Shown here: positions 11,090 to 22,719 of the stretch, one piece after another
Position numbering within the stretch: the first letter of the stretch is position 1
Layout: each line of letters starts with the position of its first letter
Origin: Macrosoma leucophasiata
Taxonomy: Eukaryota > Arthropoda > Insecta > Lepidoptera > Hedylidae
Direction: 5' to 3'
Length of the DNA: 64,000 nt
NCBI GenBank assembly: GCA_036365455.1
Contig: JAWQUS010000027.1
Span: forward strand, 14,372,501 to 14,436,500
Translations under genes and position numbers: made by a program
Notes under the pieces: generated by a model
What the model was told of the DNA's origin: nothing
Database searches by the model: none
The model's input: the letters and a program-made list of their open reading frames with translations, nothing else

Positions 11090-12290
11090 AAGGAAGGCAT
11101 TATTTGGCAGATTGATTGAGGACTCTCAAATTAATTACATTGTTGAAAGTTTTTATGTGTCGACATAAAAAAATGTAGGGTGGCATCCGGTGGCACAGAT
11201 AAATCCATTAGATACCTATAGGTACACAATGGATCAATACGGTGGAATGACATACAAAACATGTGAGAGAAGTAATTTCTAGAATAAAAAATAGAATGTT
11301 TCTAGACTTATTGTTATTATAATATTATGAATACGCTAGGTCCAATTGATCAAAGTTAAGGAAAACTTGTTACTGAAAATAAGGTAAAATATAAGTCTGT
11401 TCTGGTTAACCGTGAAATTTCATAGAAATGCCCCACGGAATACCGTACTCATGTCTGATTAGACCTTTTGACATTTATGTATATACATTGTGTACATTAC
11501 CAAACAACTTGTAGCCAACTTTGATAGTAAGACAATGTCTAGAGACATTTATATTATTTATAGAGCTATACATTTATTGTTATTACTTGCCATCGGGATA
11601 CAGTGAGGCTGTCTGCTTTGGTCACGTGAAAGGCAAGCGGATCAAACACAAGCTAAGATGAGGCACTATGCACAATCTCACACGAAGATGGCTAGAGAAC
11701 CTGATTATTTTATCGCCTTCTTACCGCCTACGTAAGCGACTGCTTTCATTTGTGGTACAAACTACGAATAAGATTTTTTTTTTAACTAAACATTGAACCA
11801 TAGTCAATGTCATCTACTAATTACTCATTAACTTAGTTTTTTACCGAAAATCAACACTAAAAATACTTCACAAAAACTAGTTATCTTTATGCAACTTCTA
11901 CAATCGTGAAAACTCTCCATTATGGTATGATCTAATACAACCGCATTTTATTTATAACACACTACTCGCGAAAGAGGACAACAGACCACTTTTCATGTCC
12001 ATTTATGTCTCTAAAAGTCCCCTTGCAATGTTCTCGCAGTGTCACAATGCCTGTCTCTTTAAAACTACCATCAAAAAAGAATGTTTTTCAACACAGACGG
12101 CACTTGGAAACCGGATATTATAAGTACCAAGGGAAGAGGGTCTTCAAAATATTCATCAACGTTGTAACTATTTGTCATCTATACTTTAAATACCTACTAT
12201 AATACTTTAATCTATACATATAATAAAACAGTTATAATCGAATATCTGTGCATTATATCTTTAAAAAAAACTGGAAGAGGGGATTAAAGA
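11090..12290. other. AT-rich stretch, nothing recognised
   Basis: Only short frames (for example 12005-12202) with no recognisable product and no clear repeat family. Confidence 0.4.
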
Positions 12291-12299
12291 ATAACGAAA

Positions 12300-12765
12300 C
12301 CAAAAAAAAAACCTGTTTTTTGCATTTTTGTCGGTCTGGTTAATTTATTACTTTGAACCTACTCAACGGATTTCAACGCGGTTTTCATAGGTAGATTACA
12401 CACAATGAGGAGCACTGTCAAATCGGTTTCGCCTTTTCTCTTATCCGAATTTGACGAAATAATATATAATATTATTTCGTCAAAATCGGTTAAGGGAAAA
12501 AGAAGTTTCGGTCAATTGATAATTTACTTCAAGCACTGCTTCAAAACTTTTAAACAGAGTTAAATGTGGTTAACATATGCGTTAGTGGCGTTGGGGGCGT
12601 TGGAGGCGTTAGTGGCGTTAGTCTAATATCGTGCACAGAGAAGTATTGATATGAAACAGTTTTTTTAGCTAACCATATGTGTTTATTATCAATAAACCAA
12701 GTTATTTCCAAAAATTTTTGATCAAAATCACTTTTCCACGCGAACGAAGTCGCGGGCACACCTAG
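12300..12765 (+). mobile_element. Probable non-autonomous Helitron, 5' end uncertain
   Basis: It ends at 12762-12765 with CTAG preceded by CGAACGAAGTCGCGGGCACAC, a typical Helitron GC-rich 3' terminus. Inside are a perfect 15-bp-arm hairpin (12451-12465 and 12469-12483, 3-nt loop) and five 9-bp tandem units (12579-12623, GCGTTNGNG). The 5' boundary is a guess. Confidence 0.45.
12579..12623. repeat. 9-bp minisatellite, five units
   Basis: Five successive 9-mers of the form GCGTTRGKG, with small variations. Such a repeat is likely to vary in copy number. Confidence 0.7.
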
Positions 12766-12998
12766 TAATAATATTATAAAGAGCTAAAGTTTCTAACTTT
12801 GTTTGTTTGTTTGTAGGGGCTAATCTTCGGAAATACTAAACCGATCATGATCGCCCGCGTGGATGTCGTTTAAAAAGTAGCCTTTGTTCTTTGTCAATGT
12901 CAACTCTATCTCTGTACCAAATTTCATTAAAATCGGTTCAGTCGTTTGGACGTGAAAAGGTAACAGACAGACAGAGGTACTTTCGCATTTATAATATT
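12766..12998 (-). mobile_element. Helitron-like fragment, reversed
   Basis: On the minus strand it starts with TATAAATGCGAAAGTACC, then CTGTCTGTCTGTTACC and CACGCGGGCGATC, matching the order of boxes in the element at 7728-7867. It abuts the Helitron ending at 12765, so the two sit end to end in opposite directions. Confidence 0.5.
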
Positions 12999-13004
12999 AT
13001 AGTA

Positions 13005-14049
13005 GTGATGGCAGTAGTGGGAATGTAAGTAACATTGCACACAAATTGTGCGAAGCCGAATCGGGCTACTAATATATGTTTTTTTTTAATCTTTATTATT
13101 TATCGAGGGTTTGTTCGGTTTCGAACATGCTACCCTCATAGTTACACACAAAATATTAAAAAAAACACATTAAAGACGATTCTTCATACCAACGTTAACA
13201 ACTTTATACAAAAATTTTGCATCACTAGATTTCGGTTAAGACAATATTGTATCACAAATACCAACATTACACCCCTTTTTAGGTATAATATTATTGCGAT
13301 CTGACTGATTTCGAGAACATTCCATGAGGATGTGATAAACGTCTACTAATATATGTTAACTTTTTTCAGAACGTGCTGCGTCAAAACCGTGTTGAATAAA
13401 ATAAACCTGTGTTATTTTTAATGTAACATTTTAAATGTTTATCTTAATTCTCCGAATGTAGAATACGTCTAAAAACAGAGCTGTTTCGAGGGTTCGCATA
13501 AGGCCACCCTCAGGTAAAAACTAAATTGAATTTTCCCTCGCCCAAATAGAACGGTATCGCGTAGATAAATCTCAAGTCTGCCTCATCCCGCACCCGTAGC
13601 TACGAAAAACAAAGTTTAATAGAAAAGTAAATAGAAAAATTGAAATAGAAAACGCTGAATGTCCAAAGTTTTAATTTGTATTGGATATACCCCGGTGGTG
13701 GTTATAAAATTATCTAGCTACGAGTGTATGCCTTTTTAATCATACCTTAAAAGAAATACTTTCCGATACTGAACAATAAGTGTCTTGTAACACAAATTCC
13801 ACCAAACTCAGAAAGTTCTTATAGCATAGTTACCAAATCATTAGGGCATATTTGTAACTGGGTCATCAGTTTGAAGTGCACTTTGCAATATTTTGCGGTT
13901 TTTTCTAAAATAATTGTTATTATTACATTACGTCAGTCAAATCATCGTTTCAAAATGATGTCAACCGAGTTATTATACATAGCTGGCAGATATGTCGTTA
14001 TTGTAGTAGGTACTAGTTAACGCAATTATCCTCATCACCGATTTGGTAA
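13005..14049. other. AT-rich stretch, nothing recognised
   Basis: An 89-codon frame at 13035-13304 has no recognisable domain and is not supported. No repeat family identified. Confidence 0.4.
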
Positions 14050-14345
14050 TTTTTTTTTTATGTAATGAAGTTGGCAACCAAGCATGCAATTCAGATTGAT
14101 GTTAAGTGATGACTGCATCCTATAGACAGAGTAGACAATCGCACAAAGACCAGAGGTCAAAATGCAGATGCGTTGCCACTCCTGAGACCCTAGTTATTGT
14201 ATCTCTGTGATAGTTGTTACGGGGTCATACATTACCATGTAACCAGACCACGATAGCACTACCATTTAGCGGCAGATACTTAAACTAGATAATGCGGAGA
14301 TGCCTACGCCCTCGAGTTCCTACACTGGAATTCTACCACCAGTAA
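14050..14345 (-). repeat. L290 repeat copy, near full length
   Basis: About 296 bp, read on the minus strand from the TACTGGTGGTAGAATTCC start near 14345 to the ACATAAAAAAAA tail near 14050. All internal boxes are present in family order. It ends a few bases from the RTE fragment at 14348. Confidence 0.75.
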
Positions 14346-14347
14346 AA

Positions 14348-14443
14348 TCATGAAGGTAGACGAGGCACGAGAGGTTTGTCAGAACCGGGATGTCTGGCGC
14401 TCTACACTCTCTGCCTTCCCCGTTAGGGACCTGGCGTAAAGAT
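14348..14443 (+). pseudogene. 3'-terminal fragment of the RTE family found intact at 24417-27644
   Basis: The reading frame gives MKVDEAREVCQNRDVWRST, then LSAFPVRDLA and a stop. It matches the last about 29 residues of the RTE at 24432-27653 with a single difference visible (F for Y near the end). It is a severely 5'-truncated copy, the usual outcome of aborted target-primed reverse transcription. Confidence 0.85.
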
Positions 14444-14481
14444 ACATTAAAATCATCATGAATCATATTTTTATAAAAAAA

Positions 14482-14666
14482 CTAGCGCCCCGCCCCGGCT
14501 TCGCCCGCGCTGCTCTGCTCCTATTAGTCATAGCGTAATGTAAGCTATCCTATCTCTCAAGTTGGATCGAACTGCACATGGTGTGCGAATTTTATTATAA
14601 TAGGTTAAGTGGTTTAGGAGTCCATTGAGGACAAACATTGTGACACGAGATTTATATATATTAAGA
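14482..14666 (-). mobile_element. Non-autonomous Helitron, complete, 185 bp
   Basis: On the minus strand it starts TCTTAATATATATAAATCTC with the GTGTCAC box. It ends GCGGGCGAAGCCGGGGCG followed by GGGCGCTAG at 14482. Both the TC start and CTAG end with a GC-rich terminal hairpin are present. No protein is encoded. Confidence 0.75.
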
Positions 14667-14669
14667 TAA

Positions 14670-15354
14670 TATATAGATAGCTATTTCCTTTAGTCTGAGA
14701 GCTATTATGACACATCTCAATAAATTATAACATTGACTTGACTCGTAGTATAATATGAAAGATGTAGTACTGGACATTTATAATGAATGTTACAGTACCT
14801 AAGCACAAAGGTAGTGTCAATAATACAAAAAAAAACAGAAGGTAAAAAAGGTACAATGTCCCTCATTTAAAAAATGCATAATACGTGCCCAGACTGGGGA
14901 GAACTTTCCTATCTGCCAGTAAAAAGGATGAATCCTATTTAAAAATATTTATACAATAGTCACGGATCTCTATCTCGAGTGAAATTTATCCATGTTAACC
15001 ACTGCAGATTCAAAATGCAAAATTAAATAACGTAGATATAATATATCTAAACACGACGTACATGAAAATACAAAGAAGATATATTTGTTTTCTTAACTGA
15101 CTGTTCATAAACCGAATCTGAGTGCGGCCTATAAGTAGTTACTTAAATATATAACTTTGTCTACTTAGGTGGCTAGTGCAACCACGCCACTATTGCAAGG
15201 CATGTAGTCTCGAATGAGATCTTCAACCCCTTAATCGAGGCATATGTTAGATTTTAATTTAATATTGTTAAACCGGTGGTGAGGATACCCCTTCTGATTA
15301 GTTCGATTTCAGTTAATGTTAACTTATACTTTAACATACTATAAATATGATGAT
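14670..15354. other. AT-rich stretch, nothing recognised
   Basis: No gene and no recognised repeat. Confidence 0.4.
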
Positions 15355-15520
15355 TATATTTTTTTATGTAATAGAAGTGGCAAACAAGCATGCAGTTCAT
15401 ATTGATGTTAAGTGATGACTGCAGCCTATAGACACCCACACAAAGACCAAGGTCAAAATGCAGATGCGTTACCACTCCTGAAGTGTTATGCCTCTGTGCC
15501 GGAAATTACAGGGGTATGCA
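15355..15520 (-). repeat. L290 repeat copy, 3' half
   Basis: The minus-strand tail (ACATAAAAAAA) and the GACTGCAGTCATC-type and GCATCTGCATTTTGACC boxes are well conserved. The 5' half is missing beyond about 15520. Confidence 0.7.
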
Positions 15521-16110
15521 TTAAACATTTTGTAAACAAATTAAAAATATACTTAATTGTTTTTTATTCCCGGGTTTAAAGTTAATAGCTGCAGTTGATA
15601 AATGTTATTTGAATTAATTTAACGCCGTTACACAGAAAATAATAGCATGGCTATTCAGTGAATTGGTGCGTTTATACCTGCTAATAAACGTAACTACCCA
15701 CATAAAACAGTGATATCATCACGGGCCATTTTACCACGGCAGCTTTACCTTCGTAAGTGCTTACATTAGCACTGAAATTACAATATACGTAATAGACCGC
15801 GTCGCCTGCAACTATATAGAGAACGCGATTTATTCTCGAAGCACTTGTGAAAGACATAAACCGATATAGCCTAATGAGGTTACTGTGCGTCATTATACTC
15901 GGCAGCGAAATTATCTTTATATGGGCCCTTTTAATCGGCTGCCGACCGCGTTTAATAGCATAAAGTACCTATTATTTCATAAAGGATCTCGCGTGCGTTT
16001 AATTAGAAGCGTGCGGTGACGACACAAGAAAGGGTGAGACAAAAACAAGGTTTACTTCGTTTTTGATATGAATGATTTTGTATATCGTTTAAGCAGTAGG
16101 TAGAAGGTAT
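15521..16110. other. Unique-looking DNA, no gene
   Basis: No repeat recognised. The part near 15.68-16.02 kb has higher GC and scattered TAAT-core strings, the sort of composition seen in regulatory DNA. A 70-codon minus frame (15681-15893) is not convincing. Confidence 0.35.
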
Positions 16111-16112
16111 TT

Positions 16113-16400
16113 AGTAATACTGGTGGTAGAGTTCCAGGGTCTCTATCTATCTCAAAGGTTCCCAAACTATTTTTTCTTGTAGACCCTTTTCAATTTTTTC
16201 TGGTTTCGGTGGACTTCACTTTCCCATACATCCCATTTTTATTTACGCATATACGTAGACCCTATTGAGTCTCCCATAGACCCCAGGAGGTCTATATGGA
16301 CCACTTTGGGAATCACTGATCTATCTAATCAATCCGCCGCCGCCAAATGGTAGCTATTTCAGTATTATCATGTTCCGGCTAGATGGTAATGGATGGAAAT
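16113..16400 (+). repeat. L290 repeat copy split by a hAT MITE
   Basis: The 5' part (16113-16152) and the next part (16327-16400, with CCGCCAAATGGTAG and TTCCGG boxes) are contiguous in the family but separated here by a 166-bp insertion plus its duplicated 8-bp target. The 3' half is missing. Confidence 0.7.
16153..16318. mobile_element. hAT MITE with exact 8-bp target duplication
   Basis: A 166-bp insertion whose ends are CAAAGGTTCCCAAAC and, reversed, CAGTGATTCCCAAAGTGG. These resemble the C-A-N-N-G-N-TTCCCAAA ends of hAT (Buster-like) MITEs. ATCTATCT flanks it on both sides (16145-16152 and 16319-16326), the 8-bp duplication expected of hAT transposition. It interrupts an L290 copy, so it is younger than that copy. 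Confidence 0.85.
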
Positions 16401-16737
16401 CCTTAATCTGACGTGCTCGAGTAATTGCAACAATCCCCTATTGGGCTCCCCTACTACAAGTCAAGCGTGCGTAAAGAAATATACTTCAACAAGACCTGTA
16501 GAAGATACTTAAGATTTGAGACAATTTCTTGAAATATCCACTGAGTTGTATGATAAGCTGCAAAAATAACATCCTGTGCCTTTACCTATTATTATTTAAC
16601 TAAGGAAAGATGTTGACTAGGACCATTCTCATGTAACAACGACTTTGTGGACCTTCGCGAGTAGGTTAATTTACTTGAATGGACCCAAATTATAGGTTCA
16701 ATGAGTACCTAATAGGTACCTTACTAGACCATTTACA

Positions 16738-17216
16738 GTATCCAACAAGAAATATTGCACATCGACCTCAGGAAGGAAACTCGGCTTATGCTCGGCTCGG
16801 CTCGGGTCTGTAGAGCGTTATCTCTTTCGCGTCCCACCAATTTGACGTTTGTCCACCATTTTGACCATTCTTACGTAGGCAGCGTGCAACAGAGACATAG
16901 CGCAATACCGGAGGGGAGTAGCCATATGCAGGCTTTCCCCTCTGTCAAAGTACAAGCCCAAATGGGTCTATACCTGTCGCCTAGATGTTGTATGTATGTT
17001 TTGTAGTGTTCGTGTGTGTCGCACGCATTTCCCCTCGCAAAAAATGACAGACTGTTTTGCATCGGTAATACACGCTATGGCTACTTCCCTCCGGTCCGCC
17101 GCGACCGGTGGGCCGCGTTACTCTATGAACAGAGATAACGCTCTACGAATTCGAAACTAGCCGATTGTCCTTTTCATAGGCTCGATGTGCAATATTTCTT
17201 AATAAGCACTGTACAG
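16738..17216. mobile_element. Tc1-type MITE, long form
   Basis: Inverted ends of about 30 bp carry CAAGAAATATTGCACATCGA, start CAGT and are flanked by TA on both sides, as expected for Tc1/mariner transposition. Related copies are at 18638-18885, 40212-40620 and 59340-59573. This and the 40.2-kb copy share an extra inner block (GGAGTAGCCATATGC, CCCTTCTGTCAAAG type) that the other two lack. Short frames here, such as 16755-17006, are incidental. Confidence 0.7.
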
Positions 17217-17224
17217 TGTTGTCT

Positions 17225-18175
17225 CAAATTTGAGCTTGTCATTCTTGATAAAATGGTGATATTTAGGTATCAAAATAAACGTTGCGCAAATTGCGCAAAC
17301 ATCAGCCAGCTGGATGTAGGTTTCAGATTAGTTATGTAAATATAAAATCTGAAAAATACAGTGATAGGATAGGCATTCATGAATAGGTAGGTATACCATG
17401 CATTTTTAAAGCACTGATGCGAGTCTATTGACGTTTATCGGACATTTTATAAATCCAAATTTTTCAATGTCAGTTACGCGAAAATATTAGGTAGTTAGCA
17501 GTTTTTCCATCTAACAACATTTGTTGCTCAGGAATTGTATAGGTTTCTGATCATCTTTTTAGAGAAATGAGTACATATCGGTCTTTTTTTGTAAGACTGA
17601 CAGTTTATTTTTATATTTAACCAAATGGATACCTAAACAAATACTCTGTAAAAACATTTTGAATAAGATTCAAAACATGAGTTAAGATTGTTCACAGCAA
17701 AAAGTATCTCCCTTCATCTCGGTTATACGTTATTTGCGCGACAAAATAGGAACTATTTCTTTTCCTTTGGAAAGGCGACTAGGCAAAGTTTTAACGACTG
17801 TGAAGAAAGAGTTCATTCTCAAACATAAATTTTACCGACGTGCATTTCCAACTAATACTAACGCGAAGTTAGTACAAAATAAAAGGTAATAAACGCTTAA
17901 CTGAAAGTGCTATACTTTTAAAACCTATTTGAGTACATAAAGGTAGGTATATTATAAGCACGACAATTTTAAATTATACAAAAACGAGAAAAGCTACGTT
18001 TAGATATCTGTTATTATTATTATTAAACTTATTATCTAGTATGAAGGTACAAAAAAAATCCTACGTATGTTCTTGGGTCATCGCGATAGTCGGATTGATT
18101 TTAAATAATCATATAAAAATAATGAAGTTAAGCCGCCCACAACTTGTAGTAAATATCGAGGACACTGTCGTAGCG
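17225..18175. other. AT-rich stretch, nothing recognised
   Basis: No gene or clear repeat. Confidence 0.4.
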
Positions 18176-18177
18176 AA

Positions 18178-18468
18178 TAATTTAAAAGTTTAGATTCGTT
18201 TCAGCGTCAAGAGGTCGAAATGCGGCCACGACCGCGCCTGTGTGGAAGTTGTGCATTAACTTTTCATTTGCAAGTTGGACGCGAACCTCACAAGCTATCA
18301 GCCCAACTTCGCTGTTCCCGATAACTTACGACATGTAGAGAGTCCTATGCTGCAATCACACTACCCTTCAACTTCGGAGTTTTAATGGGCATAGTGAAGT
18401 AGGTAGGTAATTAGGTATAAGTACATTTTCCTAAACCTACCGCTATTTGGTTTCAACCTTTTGCCCGT
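18178..18468. repeat. Local 290-bp direct duplication, copy 1
   Basis: It runs from AATTTAAAAGTTTAGATTCG through CGGCCACGACCGCG, GCAAGTTGGACGCGAA and TGCAATCACACTACCCT. The same order of boxes recurs at 18938-19232. Many substitutions but few length changes separate the copies. It does not resemble the other repeat families in the window. Confidence 0.75.
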
Positions 18469-18637
18469 AGACCACTTTTACTTCTACATTTTACTAAAGA
18501 AAGTTCTACAAACACGAATCAAAAAAGGATAGGTAAGTTTTACGCATGTTACCTTCTTTAGGCAGCATATCTCAACGTAAAATTTAAGTAGAGTGAGAAC
18601 GTCACAAATGACTTGTAAGTAATACCTACATACAGTG

Positions 18638-18885
18638 CCCACCAAGATATACTGCACACCGAGGCTTCGAAGGAGACAATCGGCTAGTTTCAATTTCGTA
18701 GAGTGCTATCTCTGTTGCACACTGGCTACGTACCCACTGACAGTCCGGTATTGGTCAAACTTGATCAAAATGGTCCACAAACCTCACATGGGTAAGGTGC
18801 GAAAGAGATAACCTCTACAGACCCGAAATACGCCGAAATCTTTTTCCAACGGTCGATGTGCAATAATTCGTGTTGGTTGTTGGTA
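18638..18885. mobile_element. Tc1-type MITE, short form
   Basis: About 248 bp with degenerate family ends (CAAGATATACTGCACACCGA at the left, TCGATGTGCAATAATTCG at the right) and the GACAATCGGCTAGTTTC box. A TA precedes the left CAGTG. It sits between the two copies of the local 290-bp duplication. Confidence 0.65.
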
Positions 18886-18937
18886 TCATAGTAGGTATTT
18901 GTATACTCTTTGGTAGGTATGGTCAATGAGGCCCATA

Positions 18938-19232
18938 ATTTAAAAGTTTAGATTCGTTTCAGCGACAAGAGGTCGAAATACGGCCACGACCGCGTCTTTC
19001 GGAAAGTTTTGCATTAAATTTTTATTTGCAAGTTGGACGCGAAACTCACATGCTATCAGCCTAACTCCGCTATTCCCGACAACCTACTTACATGTAAAGG
19101 GTATCACTGCGCTGCAATCACACTACCCTGCTATTTCGGAGTTTTTATAGGCAAAGTAATATAGATAATTAAGCATAATGAATGCGCACTGTCCTAAAGC
19201 TAACGCTATTTGATTTCACACATTCAAATGTT
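18938..19232. repeat. Local 290-bp direct duplication, copy 2
   Basis: Second copy of 18178-18468, spaced about 760 bp from it, in the same orientation. Confidence 0.75.
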
Positions 19233-19239
19233 CATAAGG

Positions 19240-20690
19240 AACACCACTTTTACACACAAGTTCAATTGAAAATTCAACACACACAAATTAAAAATCTTAA
19301 AAAAAATACCGATTTCGAAAATCCCTAAACAGTGAAAAATAAGAGCAAACAGATTTATGTAAAGAATATGTATCATCTAAATTGTGATTGTATTTATCAC
19401 AAATGAGGTGACTTAACCATGACTACATTGTCATTTCTAGCATCGCATTATTTAAAGAAGTGGCATGATCGCAATCGGAAAGACTGATTTAATTAATTTC
19501 ATCGTATTTATAGTCCAATCAAAATAGACCAAATATAGTTATCAAATAAGATCTTTATCTTGGATACACCAGTGAAAATAAAGTGCCAAAAATCCCTGTA
19601 GAACCCATCTGTGCAAAAAAAAAATATAAATAAGTATATGACACGATAGTGTGTCTACCTGCATAAAAATTATATAGGTACCTATACTAATACTAAATTA
19701 ACTACAAAAAAGTCCTTAAACTTTTTTCCTAAGAATCTTTATTTCTAAGAAACTGTCATTCTAAAAGTTCAAGGAGTTAGTTACAGGGTTTCCTGATCTT
19801 TCTATAAATAATAAGATTATACCTTCCCTTTACTTTTTTAAATATGTGCACGACAACCCATTACCAATATTTATTACCAATTATTGGCCTTGACTTGTTG
19901 AAACTTCTATGAAATGCTATTGACGATGTCGGATTTGAATGATTATCATTGCTGTATTATTTATTTCTAAAATTCAAATGTTGTTTTAAGTGTGAACTTA
20001 AAATAAAGTCTATTTAAATGAAAATTTACGAACTATTATACCCTGAATGTACAACCAAAGTATTAATTTAGTTTTAAAAAATATCGAAATTTGAATTAAT
20101 AACCTCTTTTAATAAAATTATTTTCTCATTCTGTATACTTTCTTGTATGCATGCTATGCATGTCTGCTTTCTAGGATCGATTATAGTAGACTATTCCAGA
20201 ATTCAGAAATTTCCAATATCGAAAGTACCAATATTACGAAAAAGAGCCGATATTGCGATCCCTATTTCTATCTGAGTTCTAAGGTCTTTTGTCTTAAAAG
20301 GTGCTAAAAATACATGATAGGTTAGGGGATCCTAACCTATCATAATATATAATTCTCTAGATTATAAATATGCGTAAAAAATAGGTTTGCAGCAAATCTG
20401 GATGAACGAAATGATTTTGCATTGGGATCTTAACCTATGATATTGTACGAAATAATATCACTAACATATTACATATTCTATATTTTATTTAAGTAGCCAT
20501 TGCAGATATTAAAACCACCCTCCACAATGCTAATATCCACATGATTACCTACATGTCAATTTATGGGGTGTCAAGGAAGTAAAAACTGGACGTTGGCTAG
20601 TAGCCAACTAATAAAATAACAAGTCACATAACATTTTATTCACTGATCAGGAACAATGAATGCAATACGTGAAGAGCTTAAAACGTAGCA
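19240..20690. other. AT-rich stretch; hairpin at 20314-20343
   Basis: No gene. Perfect 13-bp arms (20314-20326 and 20331-20343) flank a 4-nt loop; otherwise plain. Confidence 0.45.
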
Positions 20691-20697
20691 CAATTCA

Positions 20698-21080
20698 GAA
20701 TCTCATTCATCATCATCAGCCATCGATAGTCCACTGCTGGACATAGGCCTTTCCCAATTTTCGCCACCACACTCGATCTTCGGCTTTTCGGACCCATCCG
20801 CTTCCTGCCAACCTCTTTAGGTCGTCAGTCCATCTGGCAGGGGGCCGTCCCACCGGGCGTTTTGTACGGGGTCTCCACTCTAACACACGTCTGCCCGCGG
20901 CCGTCGGCTCTACGACAAATATGCCCCGCCCACTGCCACTTCAGCCTAGCAATTCTTTGAGCTATGTCGGTCACTCTGGTTCTCCTTCGGATTTCCTCGT
21001 TTCGGATTCTATCTTTCAGAGATACACCGAGCATAGCCCGTTCCATAGCTCGCTGAGCCACTTGAAATTTGTGGAAGAAA
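20698..21080 (-). pseudogene. RTE-type LINE, 5'-truncated 3' end (second family)
   Basis: The minus-strand translation reads VAQRAMERAMLGVSLKDRI, EIRRRTRVTDIA and LKWQWAGHICRR. After a frame change it continues WTDDLKRLAGSGWVRKAEDR and ends KLGKAYVQQWTIDG before a TGATGATGA-type tail (20698-20712). This is the C-terminal region after the reverse transcriptase domain in a lepidopteran endonuclease/RT family. The 5' junction is near 21080. The RT core is absent, so it is dead on insertion. Confidence 0.8.
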
Positions 21081-21084
21081 GTCA

Positions 21085-22598
21085 TTACTATTGAAATATT
21101 TATCACATTTAAGAGTTTAGGTATAAATTTACAGTAAAGAAATGAATTAGAAACCGATATCTGGATAAAACGACGTCTTTGCCGACATCCTAATATTATT
21201 TTAATAACTTCATTTAACTTTCGTAAATTAATTTTCATTTGATCATTTCATTGGGAGATGAGTTATAATTGAAGGGGCGCGTCGCAATCGGTCTGGGCCA
21301 TAAACGGAATAATGTCAAATCAATTAAAAGTTGAACTCGGCGGGCAGCGAGCCAGTCTCCATCGAAGTTGATTCATTAGTATTGGGCGCACACAGCTGCA
21401 AGCATGCCTCCGTCTGACGACGTTTTCTGCGACAAAAGTTATCTATGCCGCGCAGGCCTCTAACCAACTCCCATATATTCACAAATGCAGACCTTGGCAG
21501 GCAAACACAATTAGTATTTCTGACTTAATAGTCTGGTTGGAAAAGTTGGCCGTCTTTAATAACATTATTTTACCTGGAGCTGCACCAGCATCACATTTTC
21601 ATATGTGTAAAGAACGTCAAAGCCAGAACCTAAGTTTTTTGCATTGACGTTCTTAATTACATCAAAACAAAGTAGGATTAAAATAACACTACAATAAGAA
21701 ATAGTGGTATTTGACATAGAAATATACAGATGTATTGGTACCAACATCATTTTGACAGGTAGGATCTAAGGCATTGTTAGTCCAAACGACAATAGGTGCT
21801 TATTTATGCATTAAAAGTGATACTTTCAAAATACCCTCAATTTATGTAAATAGTATTAGGAGCGTACGAATTTTATGATTATCTAAAATAAATACGAATT
21901 GCTCGAGGTTCTCATACAATTGACTAAACTACTACTGATCTCGGGAAACCGAATATCCTCGGGCAATGTATTCGTAGAGGCCGCAATAACATTTACATAG
22001 GCCGCGTCAACTGCTGGCGCACATTCATAAAAGTAACGCGAAAGGGATCACACTCGCGCACCGTAATAGTAAAACTTTCACTGGGATCAGCTCGAATCCC
22101 GAACCAACAGCTTTGTGTCTGACTTCGCCAAACTCAACGAAATACAATAGTTACGAACAAACTACATGGACGATACATTTATATATTTCGTTAATAGGCA
22201 CGTTCCTTTCAACGAAGTAATTCTCCTTATCGATCGCATAAAACCCCTATTTCAATTCACTGGTAATTGATTATTCGTTTGTTGGCTGCGACTTGGATCA
22301 GAACGAGGACAATCTTTGAAAATGAGCTTATTACAAAATAAATTATTGCTCTTTTATCGTTTCAAATCACAAAAGAACACGTTGATGTTCGTCGTACCTA
22401 ATCATTCTTTGTTATTTAATTTAATATTGCAGATTCTTGGCTTAGTGGTATTTTGCCAAAGGTCGTTCCTTCAGTTAAATCTTCGAGTCAAGGTTAAAAT
22501 AAGAACAGTTTTTTAATGTCAGTTTTTTCTCCCCTCGTATCAGATAATCGTTATCAGGTAACCGACCCCAAGCTTAACTAATATTGGTATCCAATTAA
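21085..22598. other. Unique-looking DNA, no gene
   Basis: No repeat family recognised. Segments at 21.24-21.46 and 21.9-22.2 kb are richer in GC and CpG than the average. Short frames (21565-21750 minus, 22316-22516 plus) have no recognisable product. Confidence 0.35.
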
Positions 22599-22599
22599 T

Positions 22600-22715
22600 G
22601 TGTGAAATTTTACGTCCCTGTAATTTCGGGCACAGAAGCATAACACCTTAGGCCTCAGGAGTGGTAACGCATCTGAATTTTGAATGTATAAGCTGCAAAC
22701 ATCACTTAACATAAA
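22600..22715 (+). repeat. L290 repeat copy, 3' part
   Basis: It carries the CCTGTAATTTCGGGCACAGA, AACACCTTAGGCCTCAGGAG and ACTTAACATAAAAAA boxes in order, with an internal deletion before the tail. Confidence 0.65.
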
Positions 22716-22719
22716 AAAA

